Positions 44,979 to 54,259 of a stretch of DNA of 64,000 nt are shown here, in pieces (positions within the stretch are counted from its first letter, which is position 1; every line of letters begins with the position of its first letter). The notes below the pieces were generated by a model. The model was given only the letters and a program-made list of their open reading frames with translations. It was not told where the DNA came from and did no database searches. The stretch is from Streptomyces spectabilis (GTDB taxonomy: Bacteria; Actinomycetota; Actinomycetes; Streptomycetales; Streptomycetaceae), in the NCBI RefSeq assembly GCF_008704795.1, contig NZ_CP023690.1, positions 6,148,501-6,212,500 of the forward strand, in the 5' to 3' direction. The position numbers and the translations under genes are program-made.

Positions 44979-45452
44979 GTGTTCAACGACATCGGCGTAT
45001 TCGAGATAGTGACGCTGGTCATCCTCGCTGTACTCATCTTCGGCCCGGACAAGCTGCCCAAGTTCATTCAGGACGCGTCCCGGACCATTCGTAAGATCCG
45101 TCAGTTCTCGGACAGTGCCAAGCAGGACATAAGGGACGAACTCGGACCTGAATTCAAGGACTTCGAGTTCGACGACCTGAATCCGAAGAAGTTCATCCGC
45201 AAGCAGATGGAGCGGGACGACCTCGGGCTCAAGGAGATCCGCAACGGCTTCGACCTGCGCAAGGAAATGGCCGAAGTGACCGACTCCGTGCACGGGCGCG
45301 AGGGCGAGGCCGCGGAGGACCGCGCGGACGGCGCGAGCCGCTCCGGCGCGTCGACGCCCGCGGTGAACGGCGGCGGCCGGATCGACATGGAGAAGCGTCC
45401 CGCCAAGCCCGCGGCCGACGACCACCCGCCCTTCGACGCCGACGCGACCTGA
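44979..45452 (+). CDS. tatB: Twin-arginine translocase subunit TatB
   Basis: The protein has 157 residues, starting with GTG after AAGGAG. It shows the N-terminal helix and hinge of TatB (FEIVTLVILAVLIFGPDKLP). The amphipathic helix that follows is FIQDASRTIRKIRQFSDSAK, then a charged C-terminal tail. It is part of the Tat export receptor for folded proteins. TatA and TatC are not in the window. Two TTGACG hexamers at 44895 and 44904 suggest a promoter of its own. Confidence 0.9.
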   Translation: MFNDIGVFEIVTLVILAVLIFGPDKLPKFIQDASRTIRKIRQFSDSAKQDIRDELGPEFKDFEFDDLNPKKFIRKQMERDDLGLKEIRNGFDLRKEMAEVTDSVHGREGEAAEDRADGASRSGASTPAVNGGGRIDMEKRPAKPAADDHPPFDADAT

Positions 45453-45658
45453 GCGCACCCGCGTGCGCCATCCGGCGCCACGCGTGCGCCGCCCGGTGCG
45501 CCGCGGTGCCCGCCGTCGTGGCCTTCCGGACACCCGTCCGCCGACTGCTTTACCGGCATCCGGAAGCGGTGTGGCTATCCTGCCTTGTTGTCCGGCGTGA
45601 GGACGCCCGAGGGGGGCGGGCCGCCCGGACCGACGAGAGCGAGGAGGCGGCCGGGTAC

Positions 45659-46333
45659 ATGGAGACGACAAGTCGGGTGGGCGCTCAGGCGTCAGCCGCG
45701 GACGGTGCCGCGTCGCAAGCGGTGCCCTCCGCCCGGCGTACGGTCGACGGCTACCTGCTGGCGCCCTTCCCCTGGTACGGCCTGGACGAGGCCTTCACGG
45801 GACCGCGCTGGCTGATGCAGGTCGGCACGGCGGCGGACGGCGCCGTGGAGCACGGTTCGATCGGCCACGGTGACGAGCCGTCGGTCCGGGCCGAGGGCGG
45901 GTTCGGCAACGGGGACAGGGAGCGCTTCGCGGTCGTGGTGACCGTCGCCGCCAACCCGGTGCGGCGCAGCGCCGACGGCACGGGCGTCCTGGAGGCGACC
46001 TCGGTGTCCTCCGCGGCCTGGCTCGCCGGGGTCGGGCTGCTGTCCTACACCTGGCCGGGCCAGATGGACCACAGCCTGCGGGACGACTGGCTCGACCAGC
46101 AGACGGAGACGGCCTGGGTCCTCGCGGACGACCTCGAGGGATCCGACTGGTCGGCCCTCTCCCTGCCGGTGGACGGGGTCCCGACCTCGTTCCACTACCG
46201 GGAGTCCGAGTACGGATGGGTGCTCGCCGGGTCCACCAAGGAGGGGGTGCATCTGGGGGCGTACGGGCGCGGGATGAGCGCGTACGGCCTCGGCTTCTCG
46301 GTGGTCAAGGACATCGCCGCCTACGCGAAGTAG
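45659..46333 (+). CDS. Conserved hypothetical protein
   Basis: The protein has 224 residues, ATG at 45659 after GAGGAGG. There is no signal peptide or catalytic motif I can name. Recognisable stretches are VDGYLLAPFPWYGLDEAFTG and the C-terminal YGRGMSAYGLGFSVVKDIAA. One moderately hydrophobic segment lies at about 117-128. Codon use and ribosome binding site support a real gene between tatB and mrp, followed by a strong terminator. Confidence 0.7.
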   Translation: METTSRVGAQASAADGAASQAVPSARRTVDGYLLAPFPWYGLDEAFTGPRWLMQVGTAADGAVEHGSIGHGDEPSVRAEGGFGNGDRERFAVVVTVAANPVRRSADGTGVLEATSVSSAAWLAGVGLLSYTWPGQMDHSLRDDWLDQQTETAWVLADDLEGSDWSALSLPVDGVPTSFHYRESEYGWVLAGSTKEGVHLGAYGRGMSAYGLGFSVVKDIAAYAK

Positions 46334-46352
46334 CCCACAGGACCAGCACGTA

Positions 46353-46387
46353 CGAAGGGGCGCCGTGGACTCCACGGCGCCCCTTCG
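46353..46387. terminator. Bidirectional terminator between hypothetical gene and mrp
   Basis: CGAAGGGGCGCCGT pairs with ACGGCGCCCCTTCG around GGACTCC. It is located between convergent stop codons at 46333 and 46401. Confidence 0.8.
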
Positions 46388-46400
46388 CACAGGCGCGGGT

Positions 46401-47534
46401 CTAGAACTTGTTGCGCGGCGTGATGCCCAGGGACATGCCCGAGAGGCCGCGCTGGCGGCCGCCGAGCTTGCCCGCGATGGTGCGCAGCGCGCTGCCCGCG
46501 GGGGACTCCGGGTCGGAGAGGACCACCGGCCTGCCCTCGTCACCGCCCTCGCGCAGCCGGACGTCGATGGGGATGGAGCCGAGCACCGGCACCGTCGCGC
46601 CGGTCGTCTTCGTGAGGCCCTCGGCGACCTTCTGGCCGCCGCCCGTGCCGAAGACGTCGACCATCTCGCCGCAGTGCGGGCAGGGCAGGCCCGACATGTT
46701 CTCGACCACGCCGACGATCTTCTGGTGGGTCTGGACGGCGATGGAGCCCGCGCGCTCGGCGACCTCGGCCGCCGCCTGCTGGGGCGTGGTGACGACCAGG
46801 ATCTCGGCGTTCGGGACGAGCTGGGCGACGGAGATCGCGATGTCGCCGGTGCCCGGCGGCAGGTCCAGGAGGAGCACGTCCAGGTCGCCCCAGAAGACGT
46901 CCGCGAGGAACTGCTGGAGCGCGCGGTGCAGCATCGGCCCGCGCCACACCACCGGCGCGTTGCCCGGTGTGAACATGCCGATGGAGATGACCTTCACGCC
47001 GTTCGCCGACGGCGGCATGATCATGTTCTCGACCTGGGTGGGGCGGCCGTCCGCACCCAGCATGCGCGGCACCGAGTGGCCGTAGATGTCGGCGTCGACC
47101 ACGCCGACCTTGAGGCCGTCGGCGGCCATCGCCGCGGCCAGGTTCACCGTCACGGACGACTTGCCGACGCCGCCCTTGCCGGAGGCGACCGCGTACACAC
47201 GGGTGAGGGAGCCGGGCTTGGCGAACGGGACCTCGCGCTCGGCCGTGCCGCCGCGCAGCGCCGCCGCGAGCTCCTTGCGCTGCTCGTCGCTCATCACGTC
47301 GAGGGTTACGCCGACCCGCGTGACGCCCTCGACGCGCGAGACGGCGTCCGTCACGTTCTTCGTGATCGTGTCCCGCATCGGGCAGCCGGAGACCGTCAGA
47401 TACACGGTGACCGCGACCGCGCCATCCGCACCGATCTCCACGGACTTGACCATCCCCAATTCGGTGATGGGCCGCTGGATCTCGGGGTCGTTCACCGTCG
47501 CCAGTGCTTCGCGCACCGCGTCTTCCGTAACCAT
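46401..47534 (-). CDS. mrp: Mrp/ApbC-type P-loop iron-sulfur carrier protein
   Basis: The protein has 377 residues. An N-terminal MIP18 (DUF59) domain (EIQRPITELGMVKSVEI and onward) is fused to a ParA-like ATPase with the deviant Walker A GKGGVGKSSVTVNLA and LLLDLPPGTGD. The paired cysteines that carry the transferred cluster are in GLPCPHCGEMV. It delivers Fe-S clusters to apo-proteins in the cytoplasm. It ends in ITPRNKF. Mrp also follows the tatB region in M. tuberculosis (from memory). Confidence 0.93.
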   Translation of the reverse strand: MVTEDAVREALATVNDPEIQRPITELGMVKSVEIGADGAVAVTVYLTVSGCPMRDTITKNVTDAVSRVEGVTRVGVTLDVMSDEQRKELAAALRGGTAEREVPFAKPGSLTRVYAVASGKGGVGKSSVTVNLAAAMAADGLKVGVVDADIYGHSVPRMLGADGRPTQVENMIMPPSANGVKVISIGMFTPGNAPVVWRGPMLHRALQQFLADVFWGDLDVLLLDLPPGTGDIAISVAQLVPNAEILVVTTPQQAAAEVAERAGSIAVQTHQKIVGVVENMSGLPCPHCGEMVDVFGTGGGQKVAEGLTKTTGATVPVLGSIPIDVRLREGGDEGRPVVLSDPESPAGSALRTIAGKLGGRQRGLSGMSLGITPRNKF

Positions 47535-47578
47535 GTACTCGATGGTACGGCTCCCGGTAGGGGGGTCCGGAAGGCCCG

Positions 47579-48163
47579 TCAGCGGTCGCCTACGTCACGT
47601 GCCCGGGCGGCCTCGGGCGGGAATAGCCGCCGCTGCTCCTCCAGCTCCTTGACCAGGTCCTGGAGTTCGGAGCGGAGCCAGTCGCGGGTGGCGACCTCGC
47701 CGAGGCCCATGCGCAGCGAGGCGATCTCGCGGGTGAGGTACTCGGTGTCGGCGATAGAACGTTCGTTTTGGCGGCGGTCCTGTTCGTGCGTGACGCGGTC
47801 GCGGTCGTCCTGGCGGTTCTGCGCGAGCAGGATGAGCGGGGCGGCGTACGAGGCCTGGAGCGAGAGCATCAGGGTCAGGAAGATGAACGGGTAGTTGTCG
47901 AAGCGCAGGCTCTCGGGGGCGGAGACGTTCCAGACCACCCACAGGATGATGACGACCGTCATCCAGACGATGAACCGGCCGGTGCCGAGGAAGCGCGCGA
48001 TCCGCTCAGAGAGCCGCCCGAAGGCCTCGGGGTCGTAGTCCGGGAGGAGCTTGCGGCGCCGCGCGCGGGGCTGGTCGAGGCGGAACCGGGGCCGGGTCTC
48101 GGGGCGGGTCTCGCGCCGCTCGTCGCGCGCCTCGCGGTCGCGCCCCTGCCGTTCACGCGCCAT
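47579..48163 (-). CDS. DUF1003 membrane protein
   Basis: The protein has 194 residues. A highly charged N-terminus (Arg/Glu/Asp) precedes FGRLSERIARFLGTGRFIVW. Two membrane helices follow (about 63-82 and 93-113, the second in FIFLTLMLSLQASYAAPLIL), typical of DUF1003. A C-terminal coiled coil (ELQDLVKELEEQRRLF) completes it. Its start lies inside the end of the upstream MgtE-like gene (11-nt overlap). Function unknown. Confidence 0.88.
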   Translation of the reverse strand: MARERQGRDREARDERRETRPETRPRFRLDQPRARRRKLLPDYDPEAFGRLSERIARFLGTGRFIVWMTVVIILWVVWNVSAPESLRFDNYPFIFLTLMLSLQASYAAPLILLAQNRQDDRDRVTHEQDRRQNERSIADTEYLTREIASLRMGLGEVATRDWLRSELQDLVKELEEQRRLFPPEAARARDVGDR

Positions 48164-49427
48164 GGCCGGCCTCCTCCTGGAGGTGGAACTCCGTCTCGCG
48201 CCAGTCGTCGGGCAGCATGTGGTCGAGCACGTCGTCGACGGTGACGGCCCCCAGGAGCGCGCCCCCCTCGTCGACGACCGGCGCCGCCACCATGTCGTAC
48301 GCGGCGAAGAAGCCCGCGACCACCGGCAGCTGGTCCTCCGGCGACAGGGGGCGCAGGTCGTCGTCCAGGATCGAGCCGACGAGCGTGTACGGCGGGTCGC
48401 GAAGGAGCCGCTGGAAGTGCACGGTGCCCAGGTACTTGCCGGTCGGGGTCTCGTCGGGCGGGCGGCACACGTACACCTGCGCGGCCAGGGCGGGGGAGAG
48501 GTCCTCCTGCCGCACCCGGGCCAGGGCGTCGGCGACCGTGGCGTCCGGGCGGAGCACGATCGGCTCGGTCGTCATCAGACCGCCCGCCGTGCGCTCCTCG
48601 TACGCCATCAGGCGCCGTACGTCGGCCGCGTCGTCCGGCTGCATCAGGGTCAGCAGGCGTTCCTTGTCGTCCTCGGGCAGCTCAGCGAGCAGGTCGGCGG
48701 CGTCGTCCGGGTCCATGGCCTCCAGGACGTCGGCGGCGCGCTCCTCCTTGAGCTTGCCGAGGATCTCGATCTGGTCGTCCTCGGGCAGCTCTTCGAGGAC
48801 GTCCGCGAGCCGGTCGTCGTCGAGGGCGGCGGCCACCTCGGCGCGGCGCTTGGGGGAGAGGTGGTGCAGGACGTTGGCGAGGTCGGCGGGGCGCAGCTGC
48901 TCGAAGGTGGCGAGCAGGTTCTCGGCGCCCTGTCCGTGCTCCTCCAGGGAGAAGCCGTCGACGGCGGCCCAGTCGACGGTCAGCGTCTCGCCCTTGCGCC
49001 GGAAGGCCCCCTCCTTGCCCTTGCGCACGAAGACCCGGTCGACCTCCCAGTCGCGGCGGGCCGGGAGCCGGTGCACGGACATGTCCAGGACGGTGACCTC
49101 CTCGCCGGTCTCCACCAGGCGCACGCGCCGGTCGAGCATCTCGCCGAGGACGAGCCGCTCGGTGGGGCGCTGCTCGAAGCGGCGTACGTTCAGCACGCCG
49201 GTGCTGATGACCTCGCCGGACTCGATGCCGGTCACCCGGGTCATGGGCAGGAAGATGTGGCGCCGGGTCGCCAGTTCGACGACCAGGCCGAGCAGCCGGG
49301 GAGGCCTCCTGCCGACGCGGAGCATGACGACGAGGTCCCGCACGCGGCCCACCTGGTCGCCGTTCGGGTCGAAGACCGCGGTGCCGGACAGATGCGAGAC
49401 GAAGATCCGGGGCACGCCTCCTGCCAT
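48153..49427 (-). CDS. MgtE intracellular-domain and CBS-domain protein (no transport domain)
   Basis: The protein has 424 residues. Residues 1-140 contain a PRC-barrel-like repeat (VFDPNGDQVGRVRDLVVMLR). Residues 170-290 form an MgtE-N helical superhelix with repeated ADLLAELPEDD-type units, and residues 295-415 contain a CBS pair. No membrane helix follows, so it cannot be a magnesium channel itself. It may sense Mg2+ or nucleotides and act with the coupled DUF1003 protein or the CorA encoded 1.6 kb away. The arrangement matches Rv1232c-Rv1231c (from memory). Confidence 0.88.
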   Translation of the reverse strand: MAGGVPRIFVSHLSGTAVFDPNGDQVGRVRDLVVMLRVGRRPPRLLGLVVELATRRHIFLPMTRVTGIESGEVISTGVLNVRRFEQRPTERLVLGEMLDRRVRLVETGEEVTVLDMSVHRLPARRDWEVDRVFVRKGKEGAFRRKGETLTVDWAAVDGFSLEEHGQGAENLLATFEQLRPADLANVLHHLSPKRRAEVAAALDDDRLADVLEELPEDDQIEILGKLKEERAADVLEAMDPDDAADLLAELPEDDKERLLTLMQPDDAADVRRLMAYEERTAGGLMTTEPIVLRPDATVADALARVRQEDLSPALAAQVYVCRPPDETPTGKYLGTVHFQRLLRDPPYTLVGSILDDDLRPLSPEDQLPVVAGFFAAYDMVAAPVVDEGGALLGAVTVDDVLDHMLPDDWRETEFHLQEEAGHGA

Positions 49428-49655
49428 CTGCCGCGCCTTTCTCGGGGTGAGGGGGGAACCGTTTCGGCGGTATGTGCCCTATGCCGGTGATATGGGGTTC
49501 AGGCTAGCCCGTACCTCGCGCATATGCCCTGGTGAGCGGTCCGGACGGACTGGCTCCGAGGGACGTGGGAGACACCGGTACGCTGCGGTACGCCAGGCCG
49601 GTCCGGCGTACGGCCGTGGCCGTAGACGACGTCCGCACGAGAGGCAGCCCCACCT

Positions 49656-50426
49656 GTGACTGCGATGCGACCGGCTCCCCGATTCCGAAGGTCCGCGCTG
49701 ATGGGTGCGGTGTGCGTGGGGCTCGTGGTGGGCGGTGCGGGGCTGACGGCGTGCGGGGGCGGCGGGGAGGACCCCGACCAGGGCACGAACGGCGTCGGCA
49801 AGCTCTCCGCGGCCAGGATCCAGAGCAAGGCGCGGCAGGCCGCCGAGGCGGCGCCCGCCGTGCGGCTCTCCGGCAGCGTCGTCACCAAGGGCCACACGTA
49901 CAAGCTCGACATGCGGCTCACGGCCAATGGAGGCACGGGCACGGTGACGTCCAAGGGGCAGCGGTTCGAGCTGCTCCGCGTCGGCGAGAACCTCTATCTG
50001 AAGGCGGACTCGGCCTTCTGGGCGCACCAGGGCGAGGGGAGCGGCTCCGCCGGCGCGGACAGTACGGCCGCGGCCAAGCTCGACGGCAAGTACGTGAAGG
50101 TGCCCCAGGGCGACCCGGCGTACCGCAGGCTCAGCGGGTTCACCGACAAGGACGTGCTCCTCGACGGCACCCTCGCGCTGCACGGCACGCTGGCCAAGGG
50201 CGAGCGCGGCGGGTCCGGCACCAAGCGCTACATCAGGATCAGCGGCGACGAGGGCGCGGGCGGCACCCTGGAGGTGTCCCTCGACGGCAAGCCGTACCCG
50301 CTGACCCTGCGGCGCGCGGGCGACGCGGGCACGCTGCGGCTCAGCGAGTGGAACCAGGCCGTGCCCCTGAAGGAGCCGGGCCTGAACGAGACGGTGGACT
50401 ACGGCAAGCAGCTGCCGACGTCGTAG
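49656..50426 (+). CDS. Lipoprotein of unknown function
   Basis: The protein has 256 residues, starting with GTG. The signal peptide has an Arg-containing n-region and the lipobox GLTACGGGG, with lipidated Cys near residue 33. The mature part contains LSGSVVTKGHTYKLDMRLTA and LRVGENLYLKADSAFW, the beta-strand pattern of LppX/LprG-like lipoproteins. These bind lipids in mycobacteria; that function is only a suggestion here. Confidence 0.8.
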   Translation: MTAMRPAPRFRRSALMGAVCVGLVVGGAGLTACGGGGEDPDQGTNGVGKLSAARIQSKARQAAEAAPAVRLSGSVVTKGHTYKLDMRLTANGGTGTVTSKGQRFELLRVGENLYLKADSAFWAHQGEGSGSAGADSTAAAKLDGKYVKVPQGDPAYRRLSGFTDKDVLLDGTLALHGTLAKGERGGSGTKRYIRISGDEGAGGTLEVSLDGKPYPLTLRRAGDAGTLRLSEWNQAVPLKEPGLNETVDYGKQLPTS

Positions 50427-50457
50427 CCCGAGCGGCCGCCCGCCCCGCGGCCGCGGC

Positions 50458-50973
50458 TCAGCGCCGCTTCTTCTTCCGGCCGAGGAGCAGCTTCGGCAGC
50501 CCCTCGGGCATGGGCTGACGGGTCGTCACGGGCGTCGGCAGGGGCGGGGCGGCCAGGGAGCCGTCGGGCAGCTCCAGGTCCGCCTCGCGCGGCGTCAGGC
50601 GCAGCACGCGGCACTCGGCCGCCCAGCGCTCGACGACCCGCTCGCCGTCGGGGGCGTTCAGGCGCTTGCCCTTCAGCTCGGCGACCGCCGCCTCCCACTC
50701 CTCGGTGCGCGGTGCCAGCTCCGTCACCGTCGCCGTCCAGGACAGGAGGCGGCCGCCCTTGTCCTTGCTGCGCACGGTGACCTCGGCGGTGGCGCCGTCG
50801 GCGAGCTGCGGCAGGGGCTGCTCGCCGGGGCCGTCGCCCACGAGGTGCGCCGCGCCGTCGTGCCAGACGTGCCACAGGGCGCGGTCCTGACCCGCGCCGC
50901 GCACCCACACGAGGCCCGACTTCTTGGTGGCCTCTTCGATCAGGGCGCGCCCGAACAGCGTGTCAGCGGTCAT
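50458..50973 (-). CDS. Conserved hypothetical protein
   Basis: The protein has 171 residues (MTADTLFGRALIEEATKKSG), cytoplasmic by appearance. It looks like two small beta-rich halves: a ligand-type domain (LWHVWHDGAAHLVGDGPGEQ) and AEVTVRSKDKGGRLLSWTAT. The tail is basic, LLLGRKKKRR. I recall this as a conserved actinobacterial family with similarity to nitroreductase/FMN-binding beta-barrels, but I cannot show a cofactor motif. Confidence 0.7.
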   Translation of the reverse strand: MTADTLFGRALIEEATKKSGLVWVRGAGQDRALWHVWHDGAAHLVGDGPGEQPLPQLADGATAEVTVRSKDKGGRLLSWTATVTELAPRTEEWEAAVAELKGKRLNAPDGERVVERWAAECRVLRLTPREADLELPDGSLAAPPLPTPVTTRQPMPEGLPKLLLGRKKKRR

Positions 50974-51014
50974 GACGGCAGCTTAGCCAGCGGCCCCGCG
51001 GCCGGGACCCCCGC

Positions 51015-52130
51015 TCACAGCCAGCCGTTCCGCTTCAGGGTGCGGTGGATCGTGTAGCAGACCGTGGCGATCAGGCCGAGCACCATCGGGTAGCCGTAGC
51101 GCCAGTGCAGTTCGGGCATGTGGTCGAAGTTCATGCCGTAGACGCCGCACACGGCCGTCGGCACGGCGATGATGGCCGCCCAGGACGTGATCTTGCGCAT
51201 GTCCTCGTTCTGCGCGACGGCGGCCTGTGCGAGGTTGGCCTGGAGGATCGAGTTGAGCAGTTCGTCGAAGCCGAGGACCTGCTCCTGGACCCGGGCGAGG
51301 TGGTCGGCGACGTCGCGGAAGTACTTCTGGATGTCGGGGTCGACGAGCCGCATGGGGCGCTCGGAGAGCAGCTGCATCGGGCGCAGCAGCGGCTGCACGG
51401 CCCGCTTGAACTCCAGGACCTCGCGCTTGAGCTGGTAGATCCGGCCGGCGTCGACACCGCGCGAGACGCCCTTGCCGGTGGCCGCGAAGACCTCGTTCTC
51501 GACGTCGTCGATGTCGACCTGCATCGCGTCGGCGACCGCCAGATAGCCGTCGACGACGTGGTCGGCGATGGTGTGCAGGACCGCGGAGGGGCCCTTGGCG
51601 AGCAGCTCGGGCTCGTCCTGGAGGCGGCGGCGCAGCGCGCGCAGCGAGCCGTGGCCGCCGTGCCGGACGGTGATGAAGAAGTCCCGGCCGGTGAAGCACA
51701 TGACCTCGCCGGTCTCCACGACCTCGCTGGTGGCGGTCAGCTCGGCGTGCTCCACGTAGTGGATGGTCTTGAAGACCGTGAACAGGGTGTCGTCGTAGCG
51801 CTCCAGCTTGGGCCGCTGGTGGGCGTGGACGGCGTCCTCGACGGCCAGCGGGTGCAGCCCGAACTCGGCGGCGATGCCCGCGAATTCGGCCTCCGTCGGC
51901 TCGTGCAGGCCGATCCAGGCGAAGCCGCCGTCGCGGCGGACCTGGAGCATGGCCTCGTGCGGCGTGAGGGTCTCGTCGCAGGACACGCGGCGGCCGTCGC
52001 GGTAGACGGCGCAGTCGACGACGGCGGACGCGGCGCGGGGGTCGCGGGTGGTGTCGTACGAGCTGTAGGCGCCGCTCTCCTTGCGCAGGGAGGGGCGGAC
52101 TGCGGCGCGCAGGTCGCGGATCATCGACAT
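51015..52130 (-). CDS. corA: CorA-family magnesium/cobalt transporter
   Basis: The protein has 371 residues, ATG at 52130 after AAGGAG; the open frame further upstream is leader. The large cytoplasmic domain contains LHPLAVEDAVHAHQRPKLER. Two C-terminal membrane helices follow, with the signature YGMNFDHMPEL (GMN motif) in the connecting loop. The C-terminus is HRTLKRNGWL. It should form a pentameric Mg2+ channel. Confidence 0.93.
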   Translation of the reverse strand: MSMIRDLRAAVRPSLRKESGAYSSYDTTRDPRAASAVVDCAVYRDGRRVSCDETLTPHEAMLQVRRDGGFAWIGLHEPTEAEFAGIAAEFGLHPLAVEDAVHAHQRPKLERYDDTLFTVFKTIHYVEHAELTATSEVVETGEVMCFTGRDFFITVRHGGHGSLRALRRRLQDEPELLAKGPSAVLHTIADHVVDGYLAVADAMQVDIDDVENEVFAATGKGVSRGVDAGRIYQLKREVLEFKRAVQPLLRPMQLLSERPMRLVDPDIQKYFRDVADHLARVQEQVLGFDELLNSILQANLAQAAVAQNEDMRKITSWAAIIAVPTAVCGVYGMNFDHMPELHWRYGYPMVLGLIATVCYTIHRTLKRNGWL

Positions 52131-52637
52131 GGGCAGGCTCCTTCGACGAAAGGGCCGCCTGCGGCGGGTGGAACTACCCGGAATGGGGACGTCCGGCTGT
52201 GCTGGGGAGGCACGTCCACAAAGCGGGGAGCACCGCACCGTCGCGGTGGCAGCAACGCTACTGATGCAGATCAGGTGAAACGCGGTGCTCTTCCGTCATG
52301 CGGGGCACGGGCCGGGTAGGGCCGGGTGGTTCGTGGAGTGCCGGGCGCACGGCCGCCGCAGCGTCGTTGCTGCGGGAAGTCAGCGGGCGGAAGAGCGAGT
52401 GGTACTGCACGGTCGACTTCGATCCACTGCAGCCCCACCTCCTCCGGCCGGTCCCCCGTAGGGGAGTTCCCAGGCGCACGCGGGCGCCGTCCGTCGAGTT
52501 CGGGCCCGAGGGCCCTGAGGTCCGGGCTTGAGAGCGACGCTTCTGCGTGCCGCCCGGGCCAGCTGCCAACAGTATCAGCCGACCGGTCCGTCAAACCCCC
52601 ACCTTTACCCATCACTGACGAGTTCTATGCTCACCGC
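52131..52637. other. 507-nt divergent intergenic region with possible RNA structure
   Basis: It is the leader of corA (leftward) and upstream region of the SUFU-domain gene (rightward). It contains several inverted repeats: GGACGT/ACGTCC near 52188-52218, GCTCTTCCG (52281) with CGGAAGAGC (52389), and CGCAGC-GTCGTT-GCTGCG near 52355. A minus-strand open frame here (52271-52615) has no recognisable protein features. No known riboswitch pattern was recognised. Confidence 0.35.
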
Positions 52638-53231
52638 ATGGCTGATGTTCTTGCTCTGGTCGAGGCCCGGTTGCGCGAAGCCCTGGGGGAGCCCGACGCC
52701 CGCGCGTCGGTGACGTTCCTCGGCACGGACCGCGTCGAGGTCCTGCGCTTTCCGGCCGAAAACCGGGGCCGGGCCGTGCGGTACGCGACCCTCGGGATGT
52801 CCGCCCAGCCGATGTCCGATCCGACGGCCGTGCTCGCCGACCCGGTGAAGGGCCCCCGCGCGGAGCTGGTCCTCTCCGTCAAGGGCGGCGTCGCCGACAC
52901 CGACAAGGTGCTCAGGCCGCTGGCCGTGCTCGCCGCGTCGCCGCAGGTCGAAGGGCTCGTGGTGGCCCCCGGCAGCTCGCTGGACGTGGGGGAGCCGCTG
53001 TGGCCGGGCGCGCCCTTCACCTCGGTGCTCGTCGCCGAGCCCGGCGGCCTGGTGGCGGACCTGGACCTGGACGAGCCGATGGAGCCCGTACGGTTCCTGC
53101 CGCTGCTCCCGATGACGCCGAACGAGGCGGCCTGGAAGCGGGTGCACGGCGCGCAGGCCCTCCAGGAGCGCTGGCTGAACAAGGGCACGGACCTGCGCGA
53201 CCCGCTGCGCGCGGGCGTGGCCCTCGACTAG
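52638..53231 (+). CDS. Suppressor-of-fused (SUFU) domain protein
   Basis: The protein has 197 residues, ATG at 52638. The sequence fits the bacterial SUFU-like fold (RYATLGMSAQPMSDPTAVLA; AELVLSVKGGVADTDKVLRP; VRFLPLLPMTPNEAAWKRVHGA). Its function in bacteria is unclear, perhaps immunity or protein interaction. There is no ribosome binding site: TATGCT lies 8 nt upstream of the ATG, so the mRNA may be leaderless. Confidence 0.75.
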   Translation: MADVLALVEARLREALGEPDARASVTFLGTDRVEVLRFPAENRGRAVRYATLGMSAQPMSDPTAVLADPVKGPRAELVLSVKGGVADTDKVLRPLAVLAASPQVEGLVVAPGSSLDVGEPLWPGAPFTSVLVAEPGGLVADLDLDEPMEPVRFLPLLPMTPNEAAWKRVHGAQALQERWLNKGTDLRDPLRAGVALD

Positions 53232-53447
53232 TACGCCAGAAGGACGGGGCGCGGGCTCACGCGTCCGGACCGGATGCGTGCCTCGCACCGCATCCGGCGC
53301 GTACGCGGCCCTGGACCGAAGGCGTACGCGCGCCCGTGGGCGCTGCTCCGTCCCCGGCCCGGCTGTCGGCCCCGGCGCCGGGCGGCCGCACTCCGGACGG
53401 GTGATCGTCCTTGACGCGGCGTCCACCGGGGAGGACCGTGGGGCGCT

Positions 53448-54089
53448 ATGAGGGGCGAACCCAGTTGCCCGAAGTGTGGTGGCCGGGTCAGGGCTCCCGG
53501 CCTCTTTGCCGACTCCTGGCAGTGTGACGTGCACGGGACCGTGCATCCGCTGCAGCCCGTGATCCCGCCCAGCGTCGAGGCCCTCAGCGTCGTGGTGCAC
53601 CGCGCGCAGGTGCCGGTGTGGATGCCCTGGCCACTGCCCGTCGGCTGGCTCTTCACCGGCGTGGCCTGCGCGGGCGACGACCGCGGCGGCGGCCGGGCGA
53701 CCGCGGTGGCCTGCTCGGGGCCCGCCCCGCTCGGCGGCGTCGGCGAACTCATCCTGGTCGCCGAGGAGTTGGGCATCGGCCTCGGCGCGCGCTACGCGGG
53801 CATCGACGGCCCCGACCCCGGCCCCGGCATGAACGTGGGCAAGCCGCCCGCCGCCAAGGTCCTCGCGGCCGGGCGCCCGACGCCCATGTGGCACGTGTCC
53901 GGCACCCCGGAGGACCGCGCCGTCTTCGCGGGCGAGGCGTGCGGCCTGTGGCTGTGGGCGATCGCGTGGCCGGAGCAGTCGGGGCTCCTGATGTACGACG
54001 AGCTGGTGCTCACGGACCTGCGGGACGCGGGGGCCGAGGTCGAGCTGCTGCCGTGCGGGGCGCTGTCGCCGCGGCTGCTGACGCCGTAG
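53448..54089 (+). CDS. DUF6758 family protein with N-terminal zinc ribbon
   Basis: The protein has 213 residues. A zinc-ribbon-like start, SCPKCGGRV followed by WQCDVHG, precedes a domain with PWPLPVGWLFTGVACAGDD. The C-terminal part has WLWAIAWPEQSGLLMYDELV. I recognise it as a conserved Streptomyces family without an assigned function. A GGGGAGGA lies 12 nt upstream. Confidence 0.8.
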   Translation: MRGEPSCPKCGGRVRAPGLFADSWQCDVHGTVHPLQPVIPPSVEALSVVVHRAQVPVWMPWPLPVGWLFTGVACAGDDRGGGRATAVACSGPAPLGGVGELILVAEELGIGLGARYAGIDGPDPGPGMNVGKPPAAKVLAAGRPTPMWHVSGTPEDRAVFAGEACGLWLWAIAWPEQSGLLMYDELVLTDLRDAGAEVELLPCGALSPRLLTP

Positions 54090-54259
54090 CCCTCGCGGAC
54101 GCGCCCGCTGCCCCGCTGCCCTCTAGCCTCACGGCCTCGCCGTCGCGCCGGATTCGCCGAGCGCGCTCCGCGCGGGCGCGAACACCTGGCCGGTCGCCCC
54201 CGATGCGGCCGTTATCCTTGATGCGTCCCTTGTCCGCCCCGAACAGCGTGGAGTCTCGC

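Noticed and set aside
52271..52615. 114-codon minus-strand frame upstream of corA
   Set aside because: Low-complexity Arg/Pro/Gly translation, no ribosome binding site and no recognised family; treated as noncoding leader.
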